DNA from: Bosea sp. 29B
Lineage (GTDB): Bacteria; Pseudomonadota; Alphaproteobacteria; Rhizobiales; Beijerinckiaceae
Length of the DNA: 64,000 nt
Direction: 5' to 3'
Assembly: GCF_902506165.1 (NCBI RefSeq)
Contig: NZ_LR733817.1
Span: 4,139,937 to 4,203,936, forward strand
Below, piece after piece: positions 16,349 through 24,552 of this stretch. Numbering within the stretch: the first letter of the stretch is position 1; every line of letters starts with the position of its first letter. The notes below the pieces were generated by a model, which had not been told where the DNA came from, did no database searches, and saw only the letters and a program-made list of their open reading frames with translations. A program made the position numbers and the translations under genes.

Positions 16349-17215
16349 CTACGGCTCCAGCCGCTTCAACAGGCTCGACGTATCCCAGCGGCCCCCGCCG
16401 AGCTTCTGCACGTCGGCATAGAACTGGTCGACCAGCGCGGTGACGGGCAGCCGGGCATGGTTGCGGCGGGCTTCGTCGAGCACGATGCCGAGATCCTTGC
16501 GCATCCAGTCGACGGCGAAGCCGAAATCGAACTTGTCGGCATTCATCGTCTTGCCACGGTTCTCCATCTGCCAGGAGCCGGCGGCGCCCTTCGAGATCAC
16601 CTCCAGCATCGCCTCGACATCGAGGCCGGCGCGCTTGGCGAAGTGGACACCCTCGGACAGGCCCTGGACCAGTCCGGCAATGCAGATCTGGTTGACCATC
16701 TTGGTGAGCTGGCCGGAGCCCGCGGGGCCCATCAGCCGGCACATCCGGGCGAAGCTGGCGATCACCGGCTCGACCCGGGCATAGGTCGCCTGGTCGCCGC
16801 CGCACATCACGGTCAGCACGCCGTTCTCGGCGCCGGCCTGGCCACCCGAAACCGGCGCGTCGACGAAGCCCAAGCCGGCCACGGTTGCCGCCGCATCGAG
16901 TTCGCGCGCGACATTGGCGGAAGCGGTGGTGTGGTCGACGAAGACCGTGCCCTTGCCCATCGCGGCGAAGGCGCCGTTCTCAGCCGTCGTCACCGAGCGC
17001 AGATCGTCGTCATTGCCGACGCAGCAGAACACGATCTCCTGGCCTTCCGCGGCCTGGGCCGGCGTCGGAGCATGGACGCCGCCATGCTGCGCCACCCATT
17101 TCTGCGCCTTCTCCGGCGAGCGGTTGTAGACGGTGACGTCGTGGCCCTTGGCCTTGAGATGGCCGGCCATGGGATAGCCCATCACGCCGAGACCGAGGAA
17201 AGCGACTTTGGCCAT
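16349..17215 (-). CDS. 3-hydroxyisobutyrate dehydrogenase-type NAD(P)-dependent oxidoreductase
   Basis: 288 residues. N-terminal Rossmann motif 'VAFLGLGVMGYPMAGHL' and 'VTVYNRSPEKAQKW', substrate motif 'FVDAPVSGGQAGAENGVLTVMCGG', catalytic Lys in 'GSGQLTKMVNQICIAG', and C-terminal 'FAVDWMRKDLGIVLDEARR'. This is the beta-hydroxyacid dehydrogenase family (3-hydroxyisobutyrate dehydrogenase, tartronate semialdehyde reductase). Which substrate is not decided by sequence. The start at 17215 has GGAG upstream; the frame is open further but the extra part looks non-coding. It converges on the glycosylase with 3 nt between stops. Confidence 0.9.
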   Translation of the reverse strand: MAKVAFLGLGVMGYPMAGHLKAKGHDVTVYNRSPEKAQKWVAQHGGVHAPTPAQAAEGQEIVFCCVGNDDDLRSVTTAENGAFAAMGKGTVFVDHTTASANVARELDAAATVAGLGFVDAPVSGGQAGAENGVLTVMCGGDQATYARVEPVIASFARMCRLMGPAGSGQLTKMVNQICIAGLVQGLSEGVHFAKRAGLDVEAMLEVISKGAAGSWQMENRGKTMNADKFDFGFAVDWMRKDLGIVLDEARRNHARLPVTALVDQFYADVQKLGGGRWDTSSLLKRLEP

Positions 17216-17387
17216 GAGGTGCTCCGCTGCAATCGTCTGAAAGGTCATTGCGGCTTTAGCGCGCCGGGGAAGGCGAGGGAAGCGATGCAGGCGCGATAGC
17301 AGCGATCGCGATTCCGCAGAGATCGCGCATGGGCAGTCTGCCACGCCCTGCCTTGCCGGCCTCGCTGAAATCGGTCAGGAACCCGCC

Positions 17388-18140
17388 ATGACCATCACCA
17401 ATGACGAAGAGCTGCAGGCCTTGCGCGAGATCGGCCGTATCGTCGCCGATACGCTGGGCGCGATGGGCAAGGCGCTCGAACCGGGCATCACCACGGCCGA
17501 ACTCGACGCGATCGGCCGCGAAATGCTCGAAAAGCACGGCGCGCGTTCCGCCCCCGAGACCGTCTATGGCTTCCCGGGCGCCACCTGCATCAGCATCAAC
17601 GAGGAGGTCGCCCACGGCATTCCCGGCGAGCGCCGGATCATGGTGGGCGATCTTGTGAACATCGACGTCTCCGCCGAGAAGGCCGGCTATTTCTCCGATA
17701 CGGGCGCGTCCTTCACGGTGCCGCCGGTCGATCGCCGCATCGAGAAGCTGTGCCGCGACGGCAAGCGCGCGCTCTGGGCCGGGCTCGGCCAGGTCGGTGC
17801 CGGCAAGCCGGTCGCCGGAATCGGCGAGGCTGTCGGTCGTTTCGCCCAGAAGAACGGCTATACGCTGGTACGAAACCTAGCCAGCCACGGCATCGGCCGT
17901 TCGCTGCACGAGGAGCCGAAGGAGATCGCCACCTGGCCCGAGCGCTCCGAGCGCCGCGTCATGCAGAAGGGGTTGGTCTTCACCGTCGAGCCGTTCCTGT
18001 CGCTGGGCGCCGATTGGGCGGAGCATGCCGAGGGCGACAACTGGACCCTCTATTCCGAGCCGCGTGCACCGACGGTTCAGTACGAGCACACCGTGGTCGC
18101 GACCGCCAACGGCCCGCTGGTCCTGACCTTGCCGGGCTGA
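17388..18140 (+). CDS. map: Methionine aminopeptidase type I
   Basis: 250 residues, typical of type I MetAP, which removes the initiator methionine from new proteins. The metal ligands are all visible: Asp93 ('VNIDVSAEKAGYFSDTG'), Asp104, His167 ('ASHGIG'), Glu201 ('FTVEPF') and Glu233 ('QYEHTV'), with His76 in 'EEVAHGIPG'. The 'AGYFSDTG' string is a variant of the usual GYHGDT motif. It stands alone between divergent and convergent neighbours. A second map elsewhere in the genome is likely in this order but cannot be checked here. Confidence 0.95.
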   Translation: MTITNDEELQALREIGRIVADTLGAMGKALEPGITTAELDAIGREMLEKHGARSAPETVYGFPGATCISINEEVAHGIPGERRIMVGDLVNIDVSAEKAGYFSDTGASFTVPPVDRRIEKLCRDGKRALWAGLGQVGAGKPVAGIGEAVGRFAQKNGYTLVRNLASHGIGRSLHEEPKEIATWPERSERRVMQKGLVFTVEPFLSLGADWAEHAEGDNWTLYSEPRAPTVQYEHTVVATANGPLVLTLPG

Positions 18141-18146
18141 GCGGAG

Positions 18147-18377
18147 CTATCGCGCGAGAGCTGCAGCGAAGAGCTCCTCGCTCGAACGCGAACCGATGCC
18201 TCTGTTCAGGCCCTCGTCGACAAAGCGCTGCATGGCGATGATCTTGTCGGTGTGCGCCTGATCCCGTCGGATCAGGTCGCACACATAGTCGCTCGGGCTG
18301 GCATAGCGGCCGCTCTCGGTCTGGGCCTCGACCCATTCCTTCATCGAAGCCGGCAAGGACACGCTGATCGTCGCCAT
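18147..18377 (-). CDS. ParD-type antitoxin, without a ParE partner
   Basis: 76 residues: MATISVSLPASMKEWVEAQT, then 'SGRYASPSDYVCDLIRRDQ', the ribbon-helix-helix DNA-binding domain of ParD antitoxins, and a C-terminal toxin-binding tail. ParD normally neutralises ParE, encoded just downstream. Here the next 6 nt lead to the stop of the convergent map gene, so there is no room for parE. A GTG at 18383 overlaps the permease stop and is an alternative start, which would make it the last gene of the ABC operon. It may be a remnant, a decoy, or a regulator. Confidence 0.85.
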   Translation of the reverse strand: MATISVSLPASMKEWVEAQTESGRYASPSDYVCDLIRRDQAHTDKIIAMQRFVDEGLNRGIGSRSSEELFAAALAR

Positions 18378-18379
18378 CT

Positions 18380-19096
18380 TCACCGCAACGCCATGTGCCG
18401 CGTCAGCCTGAGCTCGATCCGGTCCCAGACCCGGCGGATGATCTCTGTCAGCGTGAGATAGATCAGCGCCGCATAGAGGTAGATCGACAGGTCGAAGGAG
18501 CGGGCGAAGGCGAGGCGTGTCGCGCCCATCAGGTCGAACAGCGTCACCAGAGAGGCGATGGCGCTTGCCTTGATCATCACGATCAGCTCGTTGCCGAGCG
18601 GGCGCAGCGCCAGGATCATCGCCTGGGGCAGGATCACCCGGCGCAAGGTCGCCCAGCGATGCAGGCCGAGCGCAAGTGACCCCTCGAACTGGCCGCGCGG
18701 GATCGACTGGATCGCACCGCGCAGGATCTCGGCCTGATAGGCGGCGGTGTTGATGGTGAAGGTGAAGAGCGCACAGTAGAACGGCTCGCGGAAGAACCAC
18801 CACAGGCCGATATCCTGCCAGAACAGCCGGAACTGGCCGAAGCCGTAATAGACAAGGAAGAGCTGGCAGAGCAGCGGCGTGCCACGGAAGAAAGTGGTGT
18901 AGCCGTTGATCGCGATCTGTGCCCAGCGCGGCCCGTAGAGCCTGGCGATGGCGAGACCGATCGCGAGCACGAAGCCGAACGCGACCGAGAGCACCACGAG
19001 CTCGAAGGTGAGCCACAGGCCGTTCGCCATCCGGCAGCCGTAGTTCTGCAGGACCTCGCTGCCGATCAGGTAGCCGGGATATTCGCACCAGTTCAT
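18380..19096 (-). CDS. Polar amino acid ABC transporter permease (HisM-like)
   Basis: 238 residues with five or so membrane segments and the EAA loop 'AAYQAEILRGAIQSIPRGQFEGSLALGLHRWATLRRVILPQA', which docks the ATPase. 'FFRGTPLLCQLFLVYYG' is the family's early motif. It forms the membrane channel with the adjacent permease for a cationic or polar amino acid or opine. The start overlaps the upstream permease stop by 4 nt. The C-terminus overlaps the possible GTG start of parD. Confidence 0.93.
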   Translation of the reverse strand: MNWCEYPGYLIGSEVLQNYGCRMANGLWLTFELVVLSVAFGFVLAIGLAIARLYGPRWAQIAINGYTTFFRGTPLLCQLFLVYYGFGQFRLFWQDIGLWWFFREPFYCALFTFTINTAAYQAEILRGAIQSIPRGQFEGSLALGLHRWATLRRVILPQAMILALRPLGNELIVMIKASAIASLVTLFDLMGATRLAFARSFDLSIYLYAALIYLTLTEIIRRVWDRIELRLTRHMALR

Positions 19097-19803
19097 CGCG
19101 TCGCTCCGCCGAAGGCGGCGAAGCCGCGATTGGTGCGTTGCTCGAGCTTGCCGATGCCCCAGGCGGAAACCAGCGAGAAGAAGAAGTAGAGCAGCATCGC
19201 CGTACCGAAGAACAGGAACGGCTCCTTGGTCACGACGTTGGCGCGTGTCGCGATGAACATGATGTCCTGCAGCGTGATCACCGAGATCAGCGATGTCTCC
19301 TTCAGCAGCACCATCCAGTTGTTGCCGAGGCCGGGCAGGGCGACGCGGATCAGTTGCGGGAAGACGACGAGCCGGAAAGCCTGCGCCTTCGACAGGCCGA
19401 GCGCCGAGGCAGCCTCGCGCTGGCCCTTCTGGATCGAGTTCAGCGCGCCGACCCAGACCTCACTGGAGAAGGCGGCGAGCACCATGCCGAGCGCGACCAT
19501 GCCGGCGACGAAGGGCGGGATCGAGAAGCCGCTCCAGGCCTTCTGCACCAGGACCTGGATGCCGAAATAGATGATGTAGAGCGTCAGCAGCTCGGGCACG
19601 CCGCGGAAGACGGTGGTGTAGATCGTCGCCAGCGAGCGCAGCAGCATGCTGTCGGAACGCTTCCACAGCGCGATGATCAGGCCGAGCGCCAGGCCGAAGG
19701 GCAGGGTCGCGAGCGCGACCGAGATGGTGTTGGCCGCGCCTTGCAGCAGGGCCCAGCCCCAGCCGCCGGGGCCGAAGCCGAGCAGTGCGAATTTGTCGAA
19801 CAT
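19093..19803 (-). CDS. Polar amino acid ABC transporter permease (HisQ-like)
   Basis: 236 residues with membrane segments and the matching EAA loop 'AAFSSEVWVGALNSIQKGQREAASALGLSKAQAFRLVVFPQL'. The early motif is 'VFRGVPELLTLYIIYFG'. Pairs with the HisM-like permease; the gene order receptor, permease, permease is the opine/histidine pattern. No ATP-binding subunit follows or precedes, so the ATPase must come from another locus. Confidence 0.93.
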   Translation of the reverse strand: MFDKFALLGFGPGGWGWALLQGAANTISVALATLPFGLALGLIIALWKRSDSMLLRSLATIYTTVFRGVPELLTLYIIYFGIQVLVQKAWSGFSIPPFVAGMVALGMVLAAFSSEVWVGALNSIQKGQREAASALGLSKAQAFRLVVFPQLIRVALPGLGNNWMVLLKETSLISVITLQDIMFIATRANVVTKEPFLFFGTAMLLYFFFSLVSAWGIGKLEQRTNRGFAAFGGATR

Positions 19804-19878
19804 GGGAGAGCCGGCGCGCGAGGAGATGAGTCCCGCCGGCCTTTATCCGGCCGGCGGGAAGGCGTCAGCGGGTCTGGC

Positions 19879-20652
19879 TCACTCGTACTTGAACCACTTG
19901 GCCTCGAGCTTCTTCAGCGAACCGTCGGCGACGGTCTCGGCGATCGCCTTGTTGACCAGGTCCTTCAGCGCGGTATCGGCCTTGCGCACGGCGCCGGCGA
20001 CGCCCGCACCATGGATCGCGTCGTCGCGGGTCACCTCGGCAATCCGCTTGCAGCAATCCTTGCCCTGTCCCTTCAGGAAGTCGGCGAGGGCGAGCGCGTC
20101 GGCGACGATGTAGTCGAGGCGGCCGTTGAGCAGGTCGAGATTGGCCTCTTCCTGGGTCGGGTAAAGGCGCGCGGTCGAGTCCTTGTAGAACTTCTCGACA
20201 TAGTTGGCGTGGATGGTCGAGCCCTGCGCGCCGATCGACTTGCCCTTCAGGGTGGCGGGCGAGATGTCGGCCGAGGCTGTGCTCTTCGGGCCGATCATCC
20301 AGATCGGGGTCTTGCTGTAGGGCGTGGTGAAGTCGACCTGCTTCTTGCGCTCCTCGGTGGCGTTCATGCCGGCGAGGATGATGTCGTATTTGTTGGCCTG
20401 CAGCGCCGGGATGATGCCGTCCCAATCCTGCACCACCCAGCTGCACTTCACCTTCAGCTTCTCGCAGAGAAGGTTACCGTAATCGATCTCGAAGCCTTCC
20501 AGCTCCTTCTTGGCGTTGAGGTTGTTGTAGGGCGGATAGGCGCCCTCCGTGCCGATTCGGATTTCCTTCCACTCCTTGGCCTGGGCGAGCGCCCCGGTGG
20601 CGCCGACGACCGTGAGCGCTGCGGCTGCGACGAACTTTGCGAAACCTTTCAT
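19879..20652 (-). CDS. ABC transporter substrate-binding protein for a polar amino acid or opine
   Basis: 257 residues with signal peptide MKGFAKFVAAAALTVVGATGALA. The family 3 receptor pattern: 'IRIGTEGAYPPYNN', 'LEGFEIDYGNLLCEKLKVKCSWVVQDWDGIIPALQANKYDIILAGMNATEERKKQVDFTTPY'. The paired cysteines around 'LLCEKLKVKC' are seen in arginine, lysine and octopine/nopaline receptors, which makes a basic amino acid or opine likely. Start at 20652 is supported by GGGGAGG; the frame extends upstream but without coding character. It leads the operon of both permeases. Confidence 0.92.
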   Translation of the reverse strand: MKGFAKFVAAAALTVVGATGALAQAKEWKEIRIGTEGAYPPYNNLNAKKELEGFEIDYGNLLCEKLKVKCSWVVQDWDGIIPALQANKYDIILAGMNATEERKKQVDFTTPYSKTPIWMIGPKSTASADISPATLKGKSIGAQGSTIHANYVEKFYKDSTARLYPTQEEANLDLLNGRLDYIVADALALADFLKGQGKDCCKRIAEVTRDDAIHGAGVAGAVRKADTALKDLVNKAIAETVADGSLKKLEAKWFKYE

Positions 20653-21113
20653 GGGACCTCCCCTTGGATCTGGCCAACCGGGCGTTTCGAGTTCCCGCAT
20701 CGGCTTGTGCGCGACAGCTTGTGCGATCATCGGGGCGGGCCGCAAGTAGGCTCTTGCAGCTTTTCCGAGCGTGCCTGCACAAGGATGGTGCAAGGCAAGG
20801 CGCTGTTCTTATTGGTGAAAACAGGCGGTAGCGACGGATTTGCGCTGCCGCGGTCGAGGCGGCTGCACACGGATTTTGTCGCTTGGGTTAGCGTGCTCCT
20901 GCTGCGGGGACGCTGTCGCAGCGTTTCAGCCGCCGATCCGGCGCGGCGTTTGGCGCACAGGCTTGCCTTTCGAACACGGTCGCATTCATGGCGCTCTCCC
21001 TCGTTTCCGCGAGGGTAAGGCTGTGCAAACAGCCGAGGCGGGTCGCTATGGTCCAGTGTTGCAGCCGAATCTGTCGCGGTGGCGACAGATTCGGACAGGT
21101 GAGAGCCGCTGTC
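20653..21113. other. 461-nt intergenic region upstream of the ABC receptor
   Basis: No gene could be supported here on either strand. The part nearest 20652 should carry the promoter of the receptor operon (GGGGAGG ribosome site). The other end holds a strong hairpin, listed separately. The middle is Arg-rich in all frames and looks non-coding. Confidence 0.5.
21065..21094 (-). terminator. Perfect 13-bp stem-loop after the small membrane protein gene
   Basis: Arms CCGAATCTGTCGC (21065-21077) and GCGACAGATTCGG (21082-21094) are exact complements with a 4-nt loop GGTG. It lies 20 nt past the stop of the gene at 21114-21320, the place for a terminator, but there is no U-run. It could also be a protein-binding palindrome or an RNA-stabilising hairpin. 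Confidence 0.5.
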
Positions 21114-21320
21114 TCAGCGCCGGGCGATCGGAATGACGAGATAGACCATGCCGAGCACCATCGGCGGCACGGCGAGCGCCGTCACCGACCAGGTCGACCA
21201 GCCGGACGTCAGCGGCGCCAGCAAGGCCAGGATCGCGTTGATCAGCAGATAGGCACCCAGCATCAGCGTTCCCAGGAAGCGCAGGCGGGCGAGAATGGGG
21301 TTGCGGGTAAGGGTGGTCAT
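21114..21320 (-). CDS. Small membrane protein with two segments, TetR-linked
   Basis: 68 residues from MTTLTRNPILARLRFLGTLM: two hydrophobic segments (about 14-37 and 44-64), basic ends, no recognised family. The ATG at 21320 has GGAG 6 nt upstream; an in-frame ATG at 21332 would extend it by four residues but covers the ribosome site. It is divergent from a TetR regulator with a palindromic operator between them, so it is probably that regulator's target, perhaps an accessory to efflux or membrane stress. Confidence 0.75.
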   Translation of the reverse strand: MTTLTRNPILARLRFLGTLMLGAYLLINAILALLAPLTSGWSTWSVTALAVPPMVLGMVYLVIPIARR

Positions 21321-21332
21321 GGCTATCTCCAT

Positions 21333-21375
21333 AACGGAACGTTCCGTTTCGTTATTATTGATAGATACGGTCCGT
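21333..21375. promoter_or_regulatory. TetR operator region
   Basis: A perfect 16-bp palindrome AACGGAACGTTCCGTT at 21333-21348, and a related half-site pair ACGGTCCGT at 21367-21375 sharing the ACGG/CCGT arms. Both lie in the gap between a small membrane protein gene and its divergent TetR gene. TetR proteins bind such palindromes as dimers, so this is the likely site of autoregulation and control of the small gene. Confidence 0.7.
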
Positions 21376-21479
21376 TTCGATATCAAGCCGTCTGATGCAA
21401 GATCGTACTTGCAGCGAGCGTGCTTGCCGGGACGGGCGCAAAAGGCGCTGCTGCAGGGTCGAAGCGAAGAGGGGCGACG

Positions 21480-22082
21480 ATGAAGGCCGTGAAAGCCGCA
21501 ACTCCGGTTCGCCGCGCTTCGATCGGCGCGCGGCGCAACCCGGCCTCGCAGGCCGCGATTCTCGCCGCTGCCCGCGCCGTGCTGGCGGAGGAGGGCTATG
21601 CCGGCTTCTCGATCGATGCGGTCTCGCGCCGCGCGGGGGCCGGCAAGCCGACGATCTATCGCTGGTGGAAGAACCGCGCCGATCTGCTGATGGAGGTTTA
21701 TGCCGCCGAGAAAGCGATGATCCGGGCCGTGCCGAGCGACGACCTCGCCCATGATCTCGCCGAGCATACCCGGGCGCTTTGGGGCTTCTGGTGCGGCACG
21801 CCCTCGGGGCACACCTTCCGGGCACTCCTGGCCGAGGCCCAGAGCGATCCCCAGGCACTCGCGGCGCTGCGCGAGAAGTTCCTGCCCGAGCGGCTGCAGG
21901 ATGTGCGCGGCCTCTTCACCGCCGCGGCTGCGCGCGGCGACATTCCGGCCGATGAGGTCGAGGCCAGGCTCGCGCTCTATATCGGCTTCAACTGGTTCTA
22001 CGTCCTGACCGACCAGCTCGAGGCCGGGCAGGCCTCGATCCCGGCGGCGATGCGCCTGATCGCGGCGCCGACGCCGCGCTGA
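21480..22082 (+). CDS. TetR/AcrR family transcriptional regulator
   Basis: 200 residues from the ATG at 21480, which has a GAGGGG site; the frame opens earlier (21420). The HTH is 'NPASQAAILAAARAVLAEEGYAGFSIDAVSRRAGAGKPTIYRWWKNRADLLMEVY' (TetR_N, residues about 20-70), followed by a TetR_C-type helical domain 'ALWGFWCGTPSGHTFRALLAEAQSDPQALAALREKFLPERLQDVRGLF'. Ligand unknown. It is divergent from a small membrane protein and converges on an MFS gene with 2 nt between stops. Confidence 0.9.
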   Translation: MKAVKAATPVRRASIGARRNPASQAAILAAARAVLAEEGYAGFSIDAVSRRAGAGKPTIYRWWKNRADLLMEVYAAEKAMIRAVPSDDLAHDLAEHTRALWGFWCGTPSGHTFRALLAEAQSDPQALAALREKFLPERLQDVRGLFTAAAARGDIPADEVEARLALYIGFNWFYVLTDQLEAGQASIPAAMRLIAAPTPR

Positions 22083-22084
22083 GA

Positions 22085-23314
22085 TCAGGCGCTGGCAGCC
22101 GCCGCTCTGTTGCGCCCCCTCGCGTCCCACGCCGTCACCAGCCAGATCGCGAAACCTGCCAGCGCAAGGCCCGCGCCGACCCAGCCGGTCGAGGTCCAGC
22201 CATAGCCGGCGGCGATCGCCATGCCGCCGAGCCAGGGGCCGAGCGCATTGGCGGTGTTGAAAGCGCTGTGGTTCAGCGCCGCCGCCAGCGTCTGCGCATC
22301 CTGCGCGACATCCATCAGCCGGGTCTGCAGGGGCGTGCCGAGCCCGCCGCCGCAGCCGATCATGAAGGCGACGACCGAGATCGACCAGATATTGCCGGCG
22401 GCCAGGGGGAAGAGCGCCAGCGAGCCGGCGGTCCAGAGCAGGATGATCGCGATCGAGGCCATCGGCATCCGGTCCGCCAGCCAGGCGGCGGCGAGCGTCC
22501 CGAAGGTCAGGCCGAGGCCGAAGATCGCTAGCACCACCGGCACCATCGTCGGCGCGACCTGCGTCACCTCGACCAGCGTCGAGGCGAGATAGGTGTAGAC
22601 CGCGAACAGCCCGCCGAAGCCGACGGCGCCGATGGCGAGCGTCAGCCAGACCTGGCGATGGCGCAGTGCCCCGAGCTCGCGCATGGCGCTGGCGCCGGAC
22701 TGAGGCCGGTCCTTCGGCGCGAACAGCGCGATCAGGATCACCGTGGTCAGCGCCAGGGCGGTGACGACGCCAAAACCCCAGCGCCAGCCGAGCGCCTGGC
22801 CGAGCCAGTTCGCCAAGGGCACACCGAGGATCGTCGCGATCGTCAGCCCGAGCATCACCCGCGCCACGGCGAGCGCGCGCCGGTTCGCCGGCACCAGCGA
22901 GGCCGCGACCAGTGCCGCGACGCCGAAATAGGCGCCGTGCGGCAGTCCGCTGAGGAAGCGGAACAGCAACATCCAGCCATAGCTTGGCGCGAGGGCGGAG
23001 AGACCATTGCCGAGCGCGAAGGCCGCCATCAGCCCGATCAGGAGCGTGCGGCGCGACAGCTTCGTCGCGAGCACCGCGATGATCGGGGCGCCGACCACCA
23101 CGCCGGCGGCGTAGATGCTGATCACGTGCCCGCCCGTCGGCTCGTCGATCCCCAAGCCCACCGAGAAATAGGGCAGCAGGCTCATCACCGCGAATTCGGC
23201 TGTGCCGATGGCGAATCCGCCCATCGCCAGCGCAAACAGGACGAGGCCGACGCGCGGCGCGGCAGTGGAGCGGGCAGGGCGCGCGAACGCGTCTCCCGTG
23301 CTCGAGAGGCTCAT
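22085..23314 (-). CDS. MFS transporter, DHA1 drug/sugar efflux type
   Basis: 409 residues with twelve membrane segments. The opening 'ALAMGGFAIGTAEFAVMSLLPYFSVGLGIDEPTGGHVISIYAAGVVVGAPIIAVLATKLSRRTLLIGL' is characteristic of the DHA1 group (NepI, YdhP, AraJ) that exports nucleosides, sugars or drugs. Motif A is the short 'ATKLSRRTLL'. Start at 23314 (MSLSSTGD); the frame extends upstream but in non-coding DNA. Substrate unknown. It lies next to a TetR gene, which may control it although the two converge. Confidence 0.88.
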   Translation of the reverse strand: MSLSSTGDAFARPARSTAAPRVGLVLFALAMGGFAIGTAEFAVMSLLPYFSVGLGIDEPTGGHVISIYAAGVVVGAPIIAVLATKLSRRTLLIGLMAAFALGNGLSALAPSYGWMLLFRFLSGLPHGAYFGVAALVAASLVPANRRALAVARVMLGLTIATILGVPLANWLGQALGWRWGFGVVTALALTTVILIALFAPKDRPQSGASAMRELGALRHRQVWLTLAIGAVGFGGLFAVYTYLASTLVEVTQVAPTMVPVVLAIFGLGLTFGTLAAAWLADRMPMASIAIILLWTAGSLALFPLAAGNIWSISVVAFMIGCGGGLGTPLQTRLMDVAQDAQTLAAALNHSAFNTANALGPWLGGMAIAAGYGWTSTGWVGAGLALAGFAIWLVTAWDARGRNRAAAASA

Positions 23315-23434
23315 GACGATGGTCCGGAATGATTTTTTGTGGCGCGGCGCGAGGATGCGCGCATTGCGCTGCAGCATATGCTCGCGTCATGCATGAATCG
23401 CAAGTATTTGCTGATGCGACTCGGTATGAGCAGA

Positions 23435-23461
23435 AGAGCCATGCGGAATGCGCATGGCTCT
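23435..23461 (-). terminator. 11-bp stem-loop after the ornithine cyclodeaminase gene
   Basis: Arms AGAGCCATGCG (23435-23445) and CGCATGGCTCT (23451-23461) with a GAATG loop, perfect complements, 18 nt past the stop of the gene that ends at 23479. No U-run follows, so rho-independent termination is only likely, not certain. Confidence 0.5.
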
Positions 23462-23478
23462 CGCGCGATTCCGCGGTT

Positions 23479-24471
23479 CTATAGCGAGATGTTTCGGCCG
23501 ATGCCTCGGCGCTTGGCCTCACGGAAAGCAAGGTCGGCCGCCACCATGTCTTCCATGGCGACGCCCATGGCCTTATAGATGGTGATTTGCTGATCCGACG
23601 TCCGGCCCGGTCGCCGTCCCAGCAGCATCGCGCCAAGGTCGGTGCCGGACTCGGGGTCGATATCGGCGAGTTCGCAGCAGCCCACCGGAGTCGGCGCGAA
23701 GGCCTCCCGCGCCTCGACGAAGAGGCTGCCGCGAGCGATCAGGTCGATCGGCAGCTCGCCGCCGGGCGGCGCGACGCCGACCGAGGACACATGCGTGCCC
23801 GGTTGAACCCAGTCGGCGGATATAGCGGGGACATAGGAGTGCGTCGCAAGGCAGACGACATCGGATGAGCGCACCGCGGCTTCGAGGTCGGCGACGGCCG
23901 TCACCCTCGGATGGCGTGACGCCAGCGCCTGCGCATCGGCGAAAGTCTTGGAGAAGACCCGGATTTCGTCGAAGTCGCGCACCAGCGGCAGCAGATGGAG
24001 ATGCTGGCTCGCCTGGACGCCGGCACCGACGACGGTGGCGATCCTGGCATCGCGTCGCGCCAGCTCCCGCACCGAAAGCACCGCCGACCCGGAGGTGCGG
24101 ACCGCCGTGATATAGGTCCCGTCCATGATGCAGACGGGCATTCCCGTCTCCGGATCGAAGAGATGGATCGTGGCGAGATGGCTCGGAATGCCCCGGGCGA
24201 TGTTGCCTTCGAAGACGTTGACCAGTTTTACCGTCAGATGCATGCCCGCCATCCAGGCCGGCATCGCCAGCGAATAGCCCGCATCGGGAATATCGAGCTG
24301 TGGTCGCGCTGGAATGACGACGCGCCCATCGGAAAGGGCCTTGAAGCCCTCCGCCAGCGCGTCGAGCAGCTCGCGCAGATCGATACAGTCCCTGACCTCC
24401 GCTTCACTCAGCCAAAGAAGTTCGATCTCGCCTTTTGCGTGATTGCTCGATGAGGTTCGTGTGTCGTCCAT
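23479..24471 (-). CDS. Ornithine cyclodeaminase/mu-crystallin family protein
   Basis: 330 residues. NAD-binding core 'IATVVGAGVQASQHLHLLPLVRDFDEIRVFSKTFADAQALA', the substrate Arg/Lys motif near residue 50 ('RVVIPARPQLDIPDAGYSLAMPAWM') and 'HLTVKLVNVFEGN', and the Asp-rich C-terminal half ('ELADIDPESGTDLGAML'). Members convert ornithine to proline, or reduce cyclic ketimines, or dehydrogenate alanine; which applies is not clear. Start at ATG 24471. It is divergent from an Lrp-type regulator with a well-formed operator, so its expression probably follows an amino acid. Confidence 0.88.
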   Translation of the reverse strand: MDDTRTSSSNHAKGEIELLWLSEAEVRDCIDLRELLDALAEGFKALSDGRVVIPARPQLDIPDAGYSLAMPAWMAGMHLTVKLVNVFEGNIARGIPSHLATIHLFDPETGMPVCIMDGTYITAVRTSGSAVLSVRELARRDARIATVVGAGVQASQHLHLLPLVRDFDEIRVFSKTFADAQALASRHPRVTAVADLEAAVRSSDVVCLATHSYVPAISADWVQPGTHVSSVGVAPPGGELPIDLIARGSLFVEAREAFAPTPVGCCELADIDPESGTDLGAMLLGRRPGRTSDQQITIYKAMGVAMEDMVAADLAFREAKRRGIGRNISL

Positions 24472-24552
24472 GATGCTGATCGCCTTTGGTCGTCCTGGCG
24501 GTGAGTGCCTTTCAAACGGTATTGCGGCGATCTGGTGTGATGAAATATGCTG

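Noticed and set aside
18147..18600. parE toxin gene next to parD
   Set aside because: The region holds the permease and the stop of map; no frame resembles ParE.
19138..21018. 626-residue frame antisense to the ABC permease operon
   Set aside because: Antisense to genes with clear family motifs; no domain and biased composition.
21114..23636. 840-residue frame covering several genes on the minus strand
   Set aside because: It crosses an MFS gene in another frame and a TetR gene on the opposite strand. Only the last 68 residues are a plausible protein.
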